Position numbers and translations under genes: made by a program. From Bacteriovoracaceae bacterium UBA6144 (lineage in GTDB: Bacteria > Bdellovibrionota > Bacteriovoracia > Bacteriovoracales > Bacteriovoracaceae): 8,284 nucleotides of DNA. The notes under the pieces are model-generated. The model did not search any database. It was not told the DNA's origin and worked only from the letters and a program-made list of their open reading frames with translations. This document shows, piece by piece, positions 7,136-8,284 of the stretch (its first letter is position 1; each line of letters opens with the position of its first letter). The stretch covers positions 1-8,284 of the forward strand of contig DIVA01000129.1 in assembly GCA_002435705.1 (NCBI GenBank), read 5' to 3'.

Positions 7136-7176
7136 CCTGGGCCTCCCTAAAGTCTAGAGTTGTGTTACCCTAGGCC
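7136..7176. promoter_or_regulatory. 41-bp divergent region between mazG and ybeY
   Basis: This is the whole gap between two divergent start codons. It holds the mazG ribosome binding site (7142-7147, minus strand) but no good one for ybeY. A weak plus-strand -10-like TAGAGT at 7155-7160 could pair with TTCATC at 7131-7136 at 18-bp spacing, placing transcription start about 10 nt before ybeY. Any promoters must overlap each other or extend into coding sequence. The placement is tentative. Confidence 0.3.
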
Positions 7177-7662
7177 ATGGCACGAATACAGTTACAGATT
7201 AGTCACAGTGTGAAGATATCAAAAAAATTAAAGCTTTGGCTTGAGTTAGCGAGTCATGTGGCAGCAGATATTTTGCCCACTCAGATAAAGCTAACTCATC
7301 TCAATCTCCTCTTATGTGGTGACCAGCGAATCAAGACAATCAATCGAGATTTTAGGAATAAAAATAAAGTCACCGATGTGCTCTCCTTTCCTGTTCAGGT
7401 CAATCTGAGGAGCCACAAAAAATTAGACTGGATCCAAGCCGGCGAGTTAAGTCTTGGTGATCTTGTGATCTCTCTCCCTCAGGCCCAGAGGCAAGCGCGA
7501 GAGTTTGACCTGAGTCTTGAGGAAGAAGTGGTTCATCTCTTCTTTCACGGATTCTTACATTTATTGGGTTACGACCATGAGATCTCAGGGAAAGAAGAAA
7601 AGATAATGGAAGAGATGGAAGCTAAACTGTTAGATAAATTTGCAAAAAAAAGGGCCTCGTAA
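7177..7662 (+). CDS. ybeY: Endoribonuclease YbeY (16S rRNA maturation / ribosome quality control)
   Basis: YbeY is a zinc-dependent single-strand endoribonuclease involved in 16S rRNA 3'-end processing and in removal of defective ribosomes. The 161 residues match the family's usual 150-170. The diagnostic metal-binding motif, three histidines in HGFLHLLGYDHE, lies near residues 128-139. The upstream family blocks are FRNKNKVTDVLSFP (near 59-72) and LGDLVIS (near 93-99). The ATG at 7177 is the first possible start, because an in-frame TAG sits at 7171-7173. No clear ribosome binding site precedes it (only AGG at 7172-7174, 2 nt away), so initiation may be leaderless or weak. The stop codon lies in the loop of the terminator hairpin. 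In many bacteria ybeY sits beside phoH/ybeZ or era; here neither is adjacent. Confidence 0.95.
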   Translation: MARIQLQISHSVKISKKLKLWLELASHVAADILPTQIKLTHLNLLLCGDQRIKTINRDFRNKNKVTDVLSFPVQVNLRSHKKLDWIQAGELSLGDLVISLPQAQRQAREFDLSLEEEVVHLFFHGFLHLLGYDHEISGKEEKIMEEMEAKLLDKFAKKRAS

Positions 7663-7677
7663 GAGACCCTTTTTTTT
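7644..7677. terminator. Symmetrical, bidirectional rho-independent terminator between ybeY and the protease gene
   Basis: Eight A (7644-7651), GGG, C, CTC, loop GTAA (7659-7662), GAG, A, CCC, then eight T (7670-7677). The stem has one C/A mismatch (7655/7666). The A-run and T-run make it work as a terminator on either strand. It overlaps the last six codons of ybeY, with the stop codon forming the loop, and it lies 10 bp beyond the stop of the convergent protease gene. Confidence 0.88.
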
Positions 7678-7687
7678 GAGTTAAAGG

Positions 7688-8284
7688 CTAGATTTTCTCA
7701 GGGTAGTTCATTTCAGCGTAATCCAATGCGCGCATGAGATCCACGCGTCCTCCAGTCACTATGCGCCCTTTGAAGGCTGGCACAGGAGTGACTGATTTCA
7801 TCAATACATCCTTCAGCTCAAGTGCATCAAGGCTTGGAAAGTAAGAAAGGATCTGAGCTGCGACACCGGCCGTGGTGGGACTTGCCATGGAAGTTCCTGA
7901 CATACTCTGGTAGCGGTTACCAGGAGTTGTTGAGTGAACATCTGAGCCAGGAGCTGCGAGATCAACACCGACGACGCCAATATTTGAAAATGAAGACAGT
8001 CCTCCATTTGTTTGTGTCGATGCGATCACTAAGAGGTGATCGTTAGCGAATGAAGCTGGGTAGCGAGGTGAGCGGTCAATATCATGCCAGCGCAAAGGGC
8101 CAAATGAATCGTTACCAGCAGCAGCGATCACCAGTGTTCCGTAAGTCTCGCCAATATGTTTAATCGTTTCAGAAACAATCATTCCGCCTTCGTTCACTTT
8201 CTTTCCAAAGCTACAGTTGATAAGACGTGCACCATTCTTGCCAGCGTAAAGAAAAGACTCGACCACATCACGATCTGTTTCATC
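7688..8284 (-). CDS. Subtilisin-family (S8) serine protease, C-terminal part (partial, cut by window end)
   Basis: The reading frame is open to the last base of the window, so the N-terminus is missing; 198 residues are visible, beginning DETDRDVVESF. A GTG at 8266 is internal, not a start. The subtilase core is clear: GARLINCSFG, the oxyanion-hole asparagine in AAAGND (visible residue 58), YPASFANDHLLVIAS, LAAPGSDV, and the catalytic serine in GTSMASP (visible residue 132, codon at 7889-7891). The catalytic Asp and His would lie beyond the window. The protein ends soon after the core, about 66 residues past the serine, with no C-terminal sorting or repeat domain. These enzymes are usually secreted or cell-surface endopeptidases, but the signal peptide is out of view. 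The stop TAG lies next to the shared terminator. Confidence 0.93.
   Translation of the reverse strand, partial: DETDRDVVESFLYAGKNGARLINCSFGKKVNEGGMIVSETIKHIGETYGTLVIAAAGNDSFGPLRWHDIDRSPRYPASFANDHLLVIASTQTNGGLSSFSNIGVVGVDLAAPGSDVHSTTPGNRYQSMSGTSMASPTTAGVAAQILSYFPSLDALELKDVLMKSVTPVPAFKGRIVTGGRVDLMRALDYAEMNYPEKI

Noticed and set aside
7822..8046. Plus-strand open frame opposite the protease
   Set aside because: It lies wholly antisense to conserved subtilase core motifs and has no recognisable product.
8264..8266. GTG as the start of a 192-residue protease
   Set aside because: The frame is open to the window end, and a start here would lack the Asp and His parts of the catalytic triad; it is an internal valine codon of a truncated gene.

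Overview
The window looks like ordinary chromosome from a flagellated Gram-negative bacterium. The evidence is a flagellar sigma factor (FliA), a two-membrane-span PAS protein with a large extracytoplasmic loop, a protein with a Sec-type signal peptide, and the housekeeping genes coaE, mazG and ybeY. Base composition is moderately AT-rich by eye. The mix of fliA with unrecognised envelope and secreted proteins would suit a predatory-type lineage such as Bdellovibrionota/Bacteriovoracales, but that is a low-confidence guess. No phage, transposon, CRISPR, tRNA or rRNA signature was seen.

Positions 1-5722 are all plus strand. The order is the 3' end of an unrecognised CDS, fliA, a 760-residue membrane PAS/coiled-coil protein, an RluA-type pseudouridine synthase, and a 505-residue exported cysteine-rich protein. 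The first four are tightly packed, with 27 bp between the partial gene and fliA and a 4-bp GTGA overlap between the PAS gene and the synthase. A perfect 15-bp inverted repeat covers the ribosome binding site of the PAS gene. A weaker hairpin lies just before the ribosome binding site of the exported-protein gene.

Positions 5709-7135 are minus strand: mazG followed by coaE, joined by an ATGA stop/start overlap. The 3' end of coaE overlaps the convergent exported-protein gene by 14 bp, and a strong plus-strand hairpin lies inside coaE. mazG diverges from ybeY across only 41 bp. ybeY (7177-7662) ends inside a symmetrical terminator hairpin shared with the convergent, partial subtilisin-family protease (7688-8284, running off the window).

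The genes cover motility transcription (fliA), probable sensing (PAS protein), rRNA/tRNA modification and maturation (RluA-type enzyme, YbeY), nucleotide pool cleaning (MazG), coenzyme A synthesis (CoaE), and proteins of the envelope or exterior. I found no convincing new multi-gene system. The leads most worth following are the output-less PAS protein with its sequestered ribosome binding site, and the unrecognised exported cysteine-rich protein.
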